Part shown: positions 8,401 through 20,133 of the stretch, piece after piece | Numbering within the stretch: the first letter of the stretch is position 1 | How the letters are laid out: each line of letters opens with the position of its first letter | Source: Aspidapion aeneum | Taxonomy: Eukaryota; Arthropoda; Insecta; Coleoptera; Brentidae | Assembly (NCBI GenBank): GCA_963576565.1 | Contig: OY755042.1 | Coordinates: 99,132,185 to 99,196,184 of the forward strand | Direction: 5' to 3' | DNA: 64,000 bases | Notes under the pieces: model-generated | Told to the model about the DNA's origin: nothing | Seen by the model: only the letters and a program-made list of their open reading frames with translations | Database searches by the model: none | Made by a program: the position numbers and the translations under genes

Positions 8401-9999
8401 ATACTTAATATCATATTGAACACCTCAAACAAAGCATAATGCACGAAGGTTGTGTACCTATTAATATTTTTATAGTTTTATATGCTTCTTATAGGAGAGA
8501 TATGACCTCTAGCGCCACGTATTGGTAAAATATGTAGATTAAAAAAAGGCTATTAAGTTTTAAGGGGTCATTTTAATTTTTTTTTCAGTATATTAAAATA
8601 TTTGTTACAAATTATTTAGTTATTTATTTTCGGTTCTTATAAAAAATCTTGTTTAATCTTATCCTCGTGATATTATTCTTAACGGCCTTTGGTACAAAAA
8701 GAACTATTTTTCTGGATAGTTAGTACAGGATCAGATTTATATACTGTGAGACCTATTGAGACTGTACGTATTTTTTCCAACTTTATAATTTTAGAAACTT
8801 TTTATCCAATCGTATCGATGCACGAGAGTTCGACGAGCACTGTAATTTTTTTTGTAGAAAATTTTGTCCCTCGTTTTCTGTCTAAAGACCCCTCCCCCCG
8901 CTCGTGCTTTTAATTACTGGCCCGTCAATATAAGGCGCACACCGAACACTGGCGAATGATAAATGAGATATCGGTTCTATTATTTCACTTTTTCTGATCC
9001 GGGTCCTAATGATCGTTTTTTGTTTTTTCTGTTCGGTCTTCTATGCCGGTGAGTTACGATACTGCACGCGATGGTCGTAGAATAAAACTATAGCCTAGAA
9101 TAGTTTTAAAAAACAATAAATTTTAAAAGGTTATGTTCACTTTGGTTATGCGCCTAAAACACGGTAATGTACTTGCTCCAACTTTCGTCACCTTAAGCTC
9201 CTTAAAAATGAATTTTTTATTTTAAAATTAAATAAAGAAAAAATGCAATCGTTTCTAAATGAAATAAATATTTTATATTAATACTTTGTCACTTATAAAT
9301 CTCCTGGTTTGTTTAAATGTTAATTGTTTCGAATAATAAATATTTTATAAAAAGAAAACAAAGTATTTGCACATGTCTAAGTTCGTCATGGTGCTGTCCC
9401 ACGTCTCGTCAACCCATGTCCCAATTTTCGTCATTTTTATTTGGAAATATAATTATACACATAAATACCTAATTACTTATTAAAAATATTGTCATTGACA
9501 AACTTTAATTTATAATCAAGTAAAGTATGTACTTCTACATACCTAATTTTAACATAATTGGATAAATACTTTATTTATGCGTAGATGCGGAATCATAATA
9601 TGTGTTCTAATATCATTTTCGAGAATAAAACTCTTCCTTACTGACAATCGTCAAAAAAGGTTATATAAATTTTTTGAGCACTGGCCTACACAGATTTATA
9701 AAAAATCCATTTAGTTTCCTTATAAAAGGATTTTTTTTTCTGAGTGGTTGAACGAGGGATAAATCCTTAATGGGGAAAAATACTTTGGAATTTATTTTTT
9801 GATACTAAAACGTTTAGACTAAAATCAGCATTTTAAAAATGTAACTTGTAAAAATTAATAATTTATTTATAGACCTGCTTTTTGTGTTGTAATCGGTAGG
9901 AGTAGTCTTTTTAGTAGTGGTCGCTTGTTAGGATGGCAAACAGTATATTCCGTTTATGATCTTTCGAATAATAAAGATGAATGTTAAAATACGGAAAAA
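8401..9999. other. Long AT-rich spacer, nothing recognised
   Basis: About 1.6 kb with no recognisable coding block, tRNA-like box or clear inverted repeat. A short GC-richer patch near 8890-8960 matches nothing I know. Confidence 0.5.
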
Positions 10000-10134
10000 G
10001 TGGTAGCTGAAGTTCAACTTACCCTTGCTAGATTCCTCAGTGACAAAGCAACCTTAAGATCTCTACACAATAGTGGATATGCTGACCGATGTCACCACAT
10101 TCTCTGTACATGTCCCAACCAAGCTAGTCTTCTA

Positions 10135-11074
10135 TCTATCTATTTAATCTATCTATGTAGCCTTCTTCAATTCATCTTTGGACATAGGCCTTCACCAATA
10201 TATTCCATTCTTCTCTGCCTATCGCCATGTTCATCCATCTAGCTCCTGCATGTTCTTCAAATCGTCACTTGGGGTCTTCCCTTACTTCTTTCATTTTCCC
10301 AAGGTATCCAGTTTACAATACATTTGTTCCATTGATCGTCTTTCTGTGTGATATTGTAACTGAGAAATTTTCATTTTGAATTTGGTACTTCTCGTCTGAC
10401 ATGCTTTACTTTTGTTTTATTTCTTATCCATTTATTTATTTTTCTATCTGTTAACTTTACATGTAACATTTGTTTTTTCATTGACCTTTCGCCTTTTGTT
10501 ACCATGTTTGATTTTGTAAGTGTCCAGGTCTGGGATCCACAGTACAGGAAGGATATATTGGTTATACACTTTCGTTTTGAGGTACTGAATATATTTTTTA
10601 TTTTTTAATATGTAGCCTAATTTACCGAATGCTGCCCAGGCCAATCTGATTCGTCTCTTAATTTTAGCCTTTTGGTTTTCTTTTTTTAGTTTAATTTGTC
10701 CCAGGTATATATATTTCTCTACTTGTTCTATTTTCTCCTCATTTATTCTGATCCTGATATGTTCATCTGTTTCAGTTTTAGTGCAGTTAATACTCAAACC
10801 TATATTTTTAGCTGCTGTATCCAGTTCTTCCAACATTTTTATCAGTTCTTCTTTCTTGTCTGTTACTAAGGCGATATCATCAGCATATCTTAGATGGTTC
10901 AAGTATTGCCAATCTACGTTTTTAAAAACATCTTCCAGGTTCTGGTTAAATAGTTTAGGGGATATTGTGTCACCTTGTATAACACCTCTTCCTTCGTGGA
11001 TTTTGATTGATGTTGTTGCTTCGCTATATATATATTGGCTATTAAATTATGTATCCCCAGTGCTCAATGCTAGT
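10135..11074 (-). mobile_element. 5'-truncated RTE-type LINE, copy 1
   Basis: Flanked by a perfect 10-bp duplication TAGTCTTCTA (10125-10134 and 11075-11084). On minus it begins within the reverse transcriptase, passes the YADD motif and thumb, and ends with a short TAGA-type repeat near 10135-10160. A second, better preserved copy is at 40322-41315. The RTE assignment rests on protein style and the microsatellite tail. Confidence 0.85.
10444..10902 (-). pseudogene. RTE-type reverse transcriptase fragment
   Basis: Contains 'HLRYADDIALVTDKKEELIK', in which YADD is the catalytic pair, followed by 'KYIYLGQIKLKKENQK' and 'RIRLAWAAFGKLGYILKNKK', the thumb region. The frame shifts near the end: the conserved 'YGSQTW'-like block is replaced by an out-of-frame stretch. 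Fingers, endonuclease and start codon are missing through truncation. Confidence 0.8.
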
Positions 11075-11084
11075 TAGTCTTCTA

Positions 11085-12027
11085 CTTTTCATGGGTTTGC
11101 ACCATCTATTAGATCATCATAATTCATCTTTATCCGCTAATAAATATCTTCTGTTTGTAGTGTTTCAAAGATCTTACGAATGGTTCTTCGTTCGTATGGA
11201 TACTGTGGGTAAAAATTATTTTGCAATCTAAAGTTCTAATTTATTCTGAAGCCTTTTTCCATGACGCTATGTCATTCATTGTTCTTGGGGCCATGTCATA
11301 CTATTATTTATTGAGGAGTTTTCGACCATTTTCGGGCGATTTTTCCTTACTTTTTCATAACATTTACCTCGGAATTTTTGATATTGCTTTTTCGGATAAA
11401 ATTAATCTATGGACGAGTAGGTAATTGCAAACAGTTTTGTACATAGACTAAATCAATTTAAAAAAAAATCTGGATAATGAATAGCTCTAAAAATGGGATT
11501 TTGAGGCCCAATAAAGTAAGAAACAAAGATGTATTTTTTTCTTTCTTTGGTTTTAAACCAAGGTTACAACTAGGAATAGGTTAGTACACTCGCCCACTTT
11601 TTTAATGTCACCCTATTTTTCCTACATGTCCAAAACACAGAGAAACAAACAGTGGGTTGTTTTGCAACAACGCATGTCTATAAATAAGTATCATGATTGA
11701 ACCGAACCGAACCGAACCGAACGATTTTTTTAGCAGTTTTTAGAGCCCGCTGAAATTCCGGAGAAGTTTAGTCAATTTTAAGATGATATTAAAAAAGTGG
11801 GCGACCGTATAACGGCCTATTTGTTAAGTTTGAATAACCAGCTGAATTTTTGTGTGTTTCCTTTGGCTAAGAAACTTAAATTTTTTCTGTGCAAAAATCA
11901 TTGAAATTGACACAGAGCGCAGGCGCTAAATGTCAATTTAATGGCAATAAAAATTAACTAAGTAGTAGCATTTTATTTTTTACCAAAATCGAGAGATTTT
12001 GTTATATCAAACATAAAAAAAACGTTT
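11085..12027. other. Spacer with a short GAACC repeat
   Basis: No coding evidence. About four GAACC pentamers stand at 11697-11722. Otherwise AT-rich unique-looking sequence. Confidence 0.5.
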
Positions 12028-12228
12028 GTCCTCCACAGCCCCCTTTATATCAGGCCTGAGTCTACGTTAAATGGCAACAGTTTTGAAGGCTGAGAGATCT
12101 AAAATTTTGATTATTTTGAAAACAAAAAAATATAGGCTGATAAGAAAATAATGGAAATGTCGACCTTCGACAGTGTTGTATTTCAAAGAAGGATCGGGCT
12201 TTTTAATTTGAGGGGGCTGTGGTCCTAC
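12028..12228. mobile_element. Possible short MITE with CCACAGCCCCCT ends
   Basis: The left end reads GTCCTCCACAGCCCCCT and the right end, inverted, GTAGGACCACAGCCCCCT. Twelve bases match perfectly. The spacing is about 200 bp and there is no coding content. No clean target duplication was found, so the boundaries are tentative. Confidence 0.4.
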
Positions 12229-12554
12229 AAATAAGATGCTTTGACGGCTTCCATCCCAATCAAAATAACGAGATCAAAAGTAACTGTGAATTAGTAGGTA
12301 ACCGGCCATTTTCTTGTTTGCCTCAAAAAAATGTGTTTGAAAGTAAATGGCAACATTGTGCTACAAAACGTGCATGCTTGGTTTAGTCAGTCCGACAAGG
12401 GAAAGATATTTGCGCCGACGCACTCTATTAGGAATGGCTTTCCAGAATTTTCGCAGAGGAAAAATTTTGACGTCTCGACAAAATATAACTATTTAAGAGA
12501 ATTCAGCCTCTTACCTATCATTTAAAAAATACTCTGCCAATATATGGGCCCCTA

Positions 12555-12595
12555 AGCTCACACTAGGTACTATAGTTATAGTGTACGTGTGAGCT
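12555..12595. repeat. Terminal hairpin of copy 1, left
   Basis: Arms AGCTCACAC and GTGTGAGCT around a TA-rich, itself partly self-complementary centre (ACTATAG/TTATAGT). 41 nt in all. Confidence 0.8.
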
Positions 12596-12605
12596 AATAT
12601 AACTA

Positions 12606-12975
12606 AAAACTGAAATATATTTTATTCAACTCCAGACTAAATTACCTTTTGTTTGATACCACACAAGCCATGTTTTTACTTAAACACAAATTTTTGAAAT
12701 CTACACCCACCCTTACAAAAAAAACAAAAACTAAAATGTATTTTGTTAAAGTCCGGACTCAATTACCTTTCGTTTGATATCACACACGCCATATTTTCAC
12801 TTAAACTCTAATTTTTAAAATATACCCCCACCCTTTTTTTTAAAATAAATTAAAATGTATTTTGTTTAACTGCAGACTCAATTACCTTTCGTTTAATATC
12901 ACACACGCCATATTTTCACATAAACTCTAATTTTTGAAATCTACCCCCACCCTTTTATTTGGTTTGTGTTCAGTG
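12606..12975 (+). repeat. Three tandem units of about 121 bp
   Basis: Each unit has the order TGTATTTTGTT..., GACTCAATTACC, then a CACACGCCAT block, then ACCCCCACCC. The sister copy at 18479-19100 has about two such units, so the number varies between copies. Confidence 0.75.
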
Positions 12976-13081
12976 GATTTTGTTCATTTTTAAATGGGAC
13001 CATCTCGACCCAAGACCCAGCCTAGGTACCAAATTTCATTAAAATCGGCCAAGCGGTTTTTGAGTTATGCGCGTTGGTCGT

Positions 13082-13116
13082 TACAGACAGACATACAGAC
13101 ACACAGACAGACAGAC

Positions 13117-13173
<57 letters not shown>

Positions 13174-13174
13174 T

Positions 13175-13208
<34 letters not shown>
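13082..13208 (+). repeat. ACAG tetranucleotide microsatellite
   Basis: About 30 ACAG-type units with a few interruptions (ACAT, AGAG). It gives long artificial Thr-Asp-Arg-Gln reading frames on both strands. The sister element has a shorter run at 18617-18668. Confidence 0.9.
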
Positions 13209-13310
13209 GGCGCAACAAAAAAGTTTCAAAATCATCTGAAACGCAAAGATATATAAAAATTTTTGAAATCGGAGCAACTTTTTTTTTCTCGAAAAAATTA
13301 GGATCACCAT

Positions 13311-13346
13311 AGCTCACACTACTATAGTATAGTATATGTGTGAGCT
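13311..13346. repeat. Terminal hairpin of copy 1, right
   Basis: Same AGCTCACAC/GTGTGAGCT arms as the left hairpin around ACTATAGTATAGTATAT. Followed by AATAG, where similarity to the sister copy ends. Confidence 0.8.
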
Positions 13347-13354
13347 AATAGACC

Positions 13355-13356
<2 letters not shown>

Positions 13357-13408
<52 letters not shown>
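13357..13408. repeat. TA dinucleotide run
   Basis: About 26 TA units beside the hairpin-bounded element. Confidence 0.9.
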
Positions 13409-13410
<2 letters not shown>

Positions 13411-13943
13411 GAACCTATTGTGCCTCTTGAATGTTGACCTTCCTTGCCCTCATCATATCAGTGTAACGAAAAACGTATTGAAACCAAAACCAATACGCAC
13501 CTAGCAATAAATAAAAAAACCCATTTTCCAACTTTCCTTAAAAGCTTCCACCGATTCTCCGCTTATTCTTGTCCAAAGAAATACAGACAATCAAACTTTT
13601 GGGATAAGTTTCCAATTTCAATTCTCGTCCAGCGCTTCCACGTACTTCTTAAAATAAATTGTAATAGTAAAGGATTTGGTGGGTATTATTTTCTCACAGG
13701 TACTATATAATTGGCCTAAAATGATGCAAACATCCATCACGCCAAGACAAATATATTGTGTAGTTGACCTATATTTAGTTGACCCAATTACCTGTATAAT
13801 TAAAGCTCAAGATTGATTTTAAAAATTAACGAATTTCGCATGCCTATTTAATATCCATATTTGACATGTTTGAGCAATAAATGTTTAAATTTATAGTACA
13901 CTTGGCTTAAATACGTATATATTTAGCAGAAGTTTATAAATAA

Positions 13944-13977
<34 letters not shown>

Positions 13978-14275
13978 CGTGTATATAATAAAAGGAACTA
14001 TTTTTGTATTTTCTAGTGATTATTTTGTGTAGTTCATTTAATTTTAGAAATTATTGGCTTATCAAAACATATGTATACTTAATTTAAGTAAATGCATTTG
14101 ATACAGATACTTGCTTTTTCGGTATAATCTACTGTAATGATTTCAGTCAAATCTTTGTCAGCCAACACTTTCTTCTGCAGTGCATTAGTAGTAGTCCCAG
14201 TAGTGTGGGGGAGGCTATTAGGCCTCCATACTGTCTTCCCTTCGTCGATTGGCCTGCCTGTCTATCGTCTAAAGG
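13409..14275. other. Spacer with a second TA run
   Basis: No coding evidence. A TA run lies at 13945-13976. The rest is AT-rich, except a slightly GC-richer stretch from about 14150 that may already belong to the LINE relic. Confidence 0.5.
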
Positions 14276-15470
14276 TTAAGATATTAGGCACCCCAAGGGC
14301 AGAAGATCCTCTATCTTAAATGCTTCTTGCCTCTCTGTATGCCTGTATAATGTGAGAAAATTCGCCGAGGTTTCGTCCTCGGCCCAATATTGCTTGCACG
14401 TTGGGAGGACTGAATTTTTATCCTCACTAAGTGTCTTTTTAAGACGTAGTATCCGGTTAGGACTTCTATTATAGTGTTCTGCCAATATGCAAGGCTCTAC
14501 GAGACTTACTAATTCTGGTCGCACGCTACTTTACCAGTCTGGCATTTCCTGTATTATTCCATTTCTTTTGCCGCTCCTTCTGAAGCCCATATTCTACTGA
14601 GATCATCAAATCTTTAAAGAAAATCAGGAAACAAAGCTTCCTTTGAATGTATTTTGGTCAGACCTACCTAAGCTGAAGCGTTTAATGCATGTCCTGATTT
14701 CCTACTTCCATGTAACTTCTGCTCAGAAAACTGCTTCCAGTTCTCTGCACAAAGTCCAGTATATCGGCTCATTTAAGGAGTTGAAGCTTTTTCTCGCTCA
14801 TTGCTGGAGTCCTGAGTGTCTGTTGTCACATTCTACCACGAGGTGTCTTGTTCTTTTTTCTTTTTTGTCCAGAGGCTGGGCATGTAGGGTCGACTTCTAT
14901 TCATGTCATGTGCTTCCAAACCGGTTATGTCCAGTTAGAATACTTATTAGCAGTCGTTTCGTTTTTCGTTTCGTTTTTACTTATTGCCTTGTACGCTTAC
15001 GCAGACAATTTGCCAGCTCAATTCGGTGGACCCAAACATAATCTGGTTCGAAGTCACTTGGCCTTTGACAATCACAACTCTTTCACTCACACATTCATAC
15101 CACATGAGCCAGCAGGCCGGCAATTTTCTTTTCTCAAGAAGGATTTAATTTTGCCCGATACCCTTTATCGGGAACAGGGGTCTCTATCGTGGTAGCGCTA
15201 TCTACGCTCTGAACATGGGACCACCGGCTTAACGTGACTTCCGAACCACGGCCTTGTATTGATTATCAACTTTGCGTACTTCGTTGATGCCCAAACTTCG
15301 CCCAAGACAGACTTGTTTGGCTGCAAACCATGCCTGTCTCCCAGCAGTTTGATAGTGCGTCATTGGTCATTTGGTCATCCCCTTCTGGGCCCGAACCCCG
15401 AATCAGCGTTAATTTGTTGCCCTCGCTTGCGGTCTCCAACGCCTCGGCGCGTTCATGAATTCACCCGTTA
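14276..15470 (-). pseudogene. LINE RNase H and C-terminal relics
   Basis: GC-richer than its surroundings and in pieces on minus. Near 15395-15455 a frame gives 'ALETASEGNKLTLIRGSG', the degraded C-terminal strand of a LINE RNase H (usually a VPGH motif). Near 14905-14955 it gives a 'GLLISILTGHNRF'-like block. Near 14860-14900 there is a cysteine pair (CPACGQ-like). Around 14300-14420 'CKQYWAEDETSANFL' and 'LPLGCLIS' form another such tail, so one or two copies may be present. This is the same family as 43525-44340. The elements with this tail encode RNase H downstream of the reverse transcriptase; everything here is decayed. Confidence 0.6.
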
Positions 15471-16069
15471 GCGTATGCGATGAGCTTTGATGCTAAGTGA
15501 TACGAATTAGCTTTAAGATGTACGTGGCACGCAGAGCGCTTTTCACAGAGCAAAAACCCAATGCCGCTTGCACCGTCGCTTGCCGTGCCCGACTATCCAT
15601 TTCCATTATCCCGTCAGGACGTTCCATTTCCTGTTGTCCATGATGTCCCTCACAAATCTGGATGCCACCGCCTGCCTGCCTTTCTTTTCAGTTGCTAAAA
15701 ATGTTCTCGAATAGTTTTGCTTTTTACTTTTGATCGAAAAACTTACACATTTTTATAAGTATATTAGACAAGTGCAGATACCGTTTGGAACGGAAAAAAT
15801 AGTAACAGCATATAAACTATTGAAAATTAAAAAAATATTGGAGTCAATAGGAAAATGGGAAAGTGTTATGGGTGGGGAATGGTTTTATATAACTAAACTA
15901 AAAAAAATAAATCTTCTATCAAAATAAGTTAAATGAAAAACTTATAAAAATGTCTACAAGGTTTGTATATCTAAGCAATTTTTCAAAATAACCTAAAATT
16001 TTCCGAGTAAAACTAAAAAAAACGGTTCTTGTTTTTTTGAGTTTTAACTTCTACAATATTTTTTGTTGT
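15471..16069. other. Spacer, nothing firm
   Basis: 15470-15720 is fairly GC-rich and may be further LINE sequence too decayed to read. 15720-16069 is AT-rich with nothing recognised. Confidence 0.4.
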
Positions 16070-16252
16070 CGTCGTCTGTGGTGTAGTGGTAGCAACATTT
16101 GCTTCACACACCGGGGGCCCGGGTTCGATTCCTGGCTAGGTACTTGATTGTTTGTGGTTGTTTAAAATGGTTGATCTAACTTTGTGAAACTGGGCTATTG
16201 ATCCTGATTGAATGGAAAGTCCCAGTATAAACTTAAAAGAAAAAGTTGTTTT
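16070..16252 (+). mobile_element. SINE with a tRNA-Val-like head
   Basis: The head contains TGGTGTAGTGGTAGCA (A box) and GGGTTCGATTCC (B box), with TTGCTTCACACACC between them, closely like the anticodon arm of tRNA-Val(CAC). About 100 bp of unrelated body follows, ending in an A-rich tail. tRNA stems are not fully paired, so it is not a working tRNA gene. No clear target duplication was found. Confidence 0.65.
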
Positions 16253-16878
16253 TGAAAAAATTTCGTGATAAATAACCTTTTAAATCTAAATATTGATTTT
16301 TACAATTTATTTTACTTTAAAACCTAACATAAGGCCCTATTTTCACGTTTTCTGTTTCATGTTAATCTTAATAATAAATTCAAGTGCAAAACTGTTTACT
16401 AGGTAGGTTTATAATCATAATAACAATTTGAAAAACTAGCTATTATATTGCCGAATTACTAAAAATATTTGGTATTATTTTTTGAAAAATATGAATAAGT
16501 TATTCCAAAACAATATTTTTAATTGTGTGTGTTCTAAAAATGGGAACGTTGGCAGTTAAATGGCTAAAATATATTTTTGATATTCTAGTCAAAAATTTTG
16601 GTGGTTAGGTCTTCTTGACCCAAACTTATTTTAACTGAAAATAAAAAAAGTTGACGATAAGAATCCTTCCTACTTATGGATGGCTAAAAAATTAGGCAAC
16701 CAAGCATATTTTTTCAGTCAAGTTTATATCTGTAAAGCAGAAAATATCAAAAATGGGCAAAAATTATATTGAAAAACACGACAAAAAAATATGTTCTCAA
16801 ATACCAAATTGCAAATAATACCTAAAACTATAAACAACAGGTGAAATTAAAGAAAGAAAAATAAGAAAAAAGTTTTCT
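16253..16878. other. AT-rich spacer, nothing recognised
   Basis: No coding or structural signal beyond AT richness. Confidence 0.5.
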
Positions 16879-16944
16879 GTCCTCGGCCGGGACTTGAACC
16901 CTTGCTCTGTTCGCAAACGCTCTTTACATTAAGCCATCGAAGAC
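16879..16944 (-). pseudogene. Decayed tRNA-like sequence
   Basis: On minus, GTCTTCG at the 5' end pairs with CGAGGAC at the 3' end as a full seven-base acceptor stem with one G-U. A B-box-like GGGTTCAAGTCCC is present. A five-pair stem TTTGC/GCAAG could be the anticodon arm, but its loop lacks the universal U33 and the variable loop is missing. It is a tRNA pseudogene or a SINE head. Confidence 0.55.
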
Positions 16945-17805
16945 CATACATAAATTTTCGGAAAACTTCCATCTATGCATGTCTGCAGTGTCTCAATACA
17001 AGAACGAAAAACTCTCAAGGTATTAACTTGACCAAGCCATCCAACTGATAATCTATAATTGTTCATTCCCACTGTCAAAGGTATGAAAAGTTAATTTAGA
17101 CCTAAAGTATCAACGTCTAAAAACATGATCACCTTTTCGTAAGTTAAAATTTTCCGATAGCAATGGGCGGTTATTAATAATCTCCATTTTCTATTGAGAA
17201 CCAAAATAGTAAACTGTGTGAAAACTTATATTAGTAATTAGAAGCAATCTTCCACTTTTTCTGCCTTACAAAACCAACCCGGATAGTTTACTCAGCCCTC
17301 CGGAGTTCCAAACTTTTACGATTTTTTGCCTTCAGTTTCGGTGATCTATCATCTTTTCTTGACATTCTTTTGACCAGCGGCCAGTTTAATCTCTGCTAAT
17401 TTACCGAATGTCTACAAATGTGGATTTTCCCTCGGTTCTGTAATATGCCCTAATATCATTTCGTCTTTTATTCACTTATTCCACGCGAAGGAGAGAAACT
17501 GTATAAGAAATTTATGAAACGATATCGTAAATAAGTAAGCGATTGAACAGAACGTCTATTATTCGATCCAGTGAAATCGCGGTAAAATATAAGTTGTATT
17601 CCATTATTTTAGATTTGAATGTTTTCCTAATTTCAGGAGGAAATCTTATTCAACATATTATTAAGAACAATAAAATTATTGTATGGAAGGTTGTAAGTAT
17701 TTTTGCTTAATACTTAATTGATTGCTTGTATTTGAGTTATATTCAAAGCGAAAAACATGAGTCACTTTCTTTTAAATTTTATTCACATTCATTCACTTTA
17801 TTTTA
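16945..17805. other. Spacer, nothing recognised
   Basis: About 860 bp of AT-rich sequence without a coding block or clear inverted repeat. Confidence 0.5.
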
Positions 17806-18478
17806 AGTTTTTTTACCTTCCTAGCCTGGTTGACAATTTTTTTTCCATTTATAAGTTATTAAATATTTTTAATTAACTATTGTTTTCTACATCAACAAGC
17901 ATTGATTACTTGTGAAACTAGGTTAAGACTAAGTATAATTTATGGCGACGCAACGACTTGATTTTAGGCATGGTTTTCAGAACCGCTGTATTTTAATAAA
18001 AGTTGTATTTGGCCAATCTGTTCTTTGAGCCATAAAAATTAAATTTTTTAACTGGAAACAAATTTAACAAATTATTTTCAATTTTCATTTTGTCATCACT
18101 GTGTAATTTTGATTTGTAACAATTTTCACACACCTCTGGCTTAAGCTGGTTTCTGGTCTCTTTGTCTAGAGTGTTTAAGCAAAGTTTTTATCTTTGTCTG
18201 CATAGCGCTATAGCCTCAGGTTCGGGCCAATCAATGGTGGGCTATGAGTGCCTACAAAGCAGGGTCGTTTCCATTAAAATAAAAAGGGCAGGTAGAACGG
18301 ATTCTTCAGGATGGCTTTCAGTATGCTTTTTATTTAGGAGGGGTTTTTTTAACTGAGGAATTGTATACTTTGTTTTTGTTGTTTATAACTATTTCGATCT
18401 TTACTTTTGAAGTTTGTATTAATTTTTAAAGCTTTTGATGATTGCTGTTTCCAGCGTTTTAGAATATTTCTTCTTTTT

Positions 18479-19100
18479 AGCTCACACATATACTATACTC
18501 TAGTAGTGTGAGCTATGGTGATCCTAATTTTTTCGAGAAAAAAAAAAGTTGCTCCGATTTCAAAAATTTTTATATATCTTTGCGTTTTAGATTATTTTGA
18601 AACTTTTTTGTTGCGCCGTCTGTCTGTCTGTCTTTCTGTCTGTCTGTCTGTCTGTCTGTATGTCTGTAACGACCAACGCGCATAACTCAAAAACCGCTTG
18701 GCCGATTTTAATGAAATTTGGTACCTAGGCTGGGTCTTGGGTCGAGATGGTCCCGTTTAAAAATGAACAAAATCCACCGAACAGGAACCAAATAAAAGGG
18801 TGGGGGTAGATTTCAAAAATTAGAGTTTATGTGAAAATATGGCGTGTGTGATATCAAACGAAAGGTAATTGAGTCTTCAGTTAAACAATATACATTTTAA
18901 TTTATTTTAAAAAAAAGGGTGGGGGTATATTTTAAAAATTAGAGTTTAGGTGAAAATATGGCGTGTGTGATATCAAACGAAAGGTAATTTATTCTGGAGT
19001 TAAATAAAATATATTTCAGTTTTTGGCTATATTAGCTCACACGTACACTATAGCTATAGTACCTAGTGTGAGCTTAGGGGCCCATATATTGGCAGAGTAT
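18479..19100 (-). mobile_element. Hairpin-bounded repetitive element, copy 2
   Basis: Inverted relative to copy 1 (12529-13347). It has the same AGCTCACAC hairpins (at 18479 and about 19032-19072), two instead of three tandem units and a shorter GTCT run. Copy B of the surrounding repeat (near 29585-29600, reversed) lacks it. This gives an empty site that puts the boundaries at AGCTCACAC on one side and CAGAGTA on the other, within a T-run. Confidence 0.7.
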
Positions 19101-19413
19101 TTTTGTGGTTTTCTTAAAATCAAATGCAAACCTTTTGTTGCCTTTAAGTGGGCATTTTTAATCGATATAATTTCCCAAACCTAAATAGTAATATTAAGTA
19201 AAATAAACAGTTGAATGGCTAATTTTATTCAATCAACGTTTAAAAAGTTGGTAAATAAATATATTTTCAACAAAGATAAAAAGGTTGCTAAAGCCTACAA
19301 CTTTAAAAAGAGTTTTCAAAAAAATAAAATCAAACAAATATAAGGAAGTAAATATGTAAAGCTTTAAAGAAGAAAATTAAACAGGTATGTATTATTTTCC
19401 CACATTGTTTATA

Positions 19414-20133
19414 CAGGGTGTCTCTAAAAGGTCTGTACAAAGTCTTAGCACATATTCCTGAGGTCAAAATAAGTCGATTTAAAGTAACTTACCTTAGTCC
19501 GAAAATGCTCCGTTTCAGAGATACAGGGTGGTAAATTTAAAAATTAAAAAAAAATTTATGAACATTTCTTAACGCATTACTTTAAAAATTGGTACTCCAG
19601 AGTTTTTTGGGATGCGAAACCTAAATATGGATACCTTTTCACTGTAGCCGTTAGAGGGCGCTTTACAATACTCTTTATATAGTTTAAAATGACTATAAAT
19701 TGTTTCTCAATGTAACTTTTAATTTTTTTTGTTAAGAAAATATTTTCCTGAATCTTTTTAGGCCAAAAAGGTGCTCCTGTTAACATGCGCTAAAGTAAGT
19801 CGTTTTCGAGATATTTCCGTTTTTAGTGTTCGATGCCGCAACGGAATACTGAAATTATTTTGAGTGACTATTTCACTAGAGTGTTTTACACTAGCAAAAT
19901 GTCATAGCAACGGCCAGTTTTCTACTGACTATTGTTCTCAAAACTTTATTCAAGTTTGTTGCTTTTCGGCAATTTCACTCATGAAATGTTTTAATTTAAA
20001 AATTTAATTTTTAAATTCACCACCCTGTATCTCTGAAACGGAGCAATTTTGGACCAAGGTAATTTGCATTAAATCGACTTATTTTGACCTCAGGAATATG
20101 TGCTAAGATTTTGTACAGACCTTTTAGAGACTG
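19414..20133. mobile_element. TA-flanked MITE with long inverted repeats, copy 1
   Basis: Left end CAGGGTGTCTCTAAAAGGTC. The right end is its reverse complement with a small deletion. The inverted repeats extend about 100 bp each and share TTCCTGAGGTCAAAATA. TA stands at both flanks. The 720-bp interior has no coding sequence. The size, TA target and CAGGGTG start fit a Tc1/mariner-type non-autonomous element. Confidence 0.8.

Larger units (their letters stand above)
12529..13347 (+). mobile_element. Hairpin-bounded repetitive element, copy 1
   Basis: Copy 1 of a family with an inverted sister at 18479-19100. Near each end sits an imperfect palindrome with the same arms, AGCTCACAC and GTGTGAGCT (12555-12595 and 13311-13346). 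Between them are three tandem units of about 121 bp (about 12606-12975), a unique stretch near 12980-13080 and an ACAG tetranucleotide run. No protein is encoded; open frames across the ACAG run are artefacts. The shared sequence starts near 12529 (ACTCTGCC) and stops just after GAGCTAA at 13348. The class is unknown. Confidence 0.7.

Noticed and set aside
11697..11722. Telomere-like repeat (GAACC pentamers)
   Set aside because: Only about four units, and the pentamer is not the insect telomere unit TTAGG or a known variant; a similar two-unit stretch at 36668 is too short to mean anything.
13065..13317. Several overlapping open frames of about 80 codons on both strands
   Set aside because: They are translations of the ACAG microsatellite, so every frame is open; no protein is implied.
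14643..15195. Two overlapping plus-strand open frames of 115-132 codons
   Set aside because: They lie antisense to LINE RNase H relics, whose motifs read on minus; the plus translations show no family.
16070..16143. Functional tRNA-Val gene
   Set aside because: The boxes and anticodon arm look right, but acceptor and T stems do not pair and a SINE body follows.
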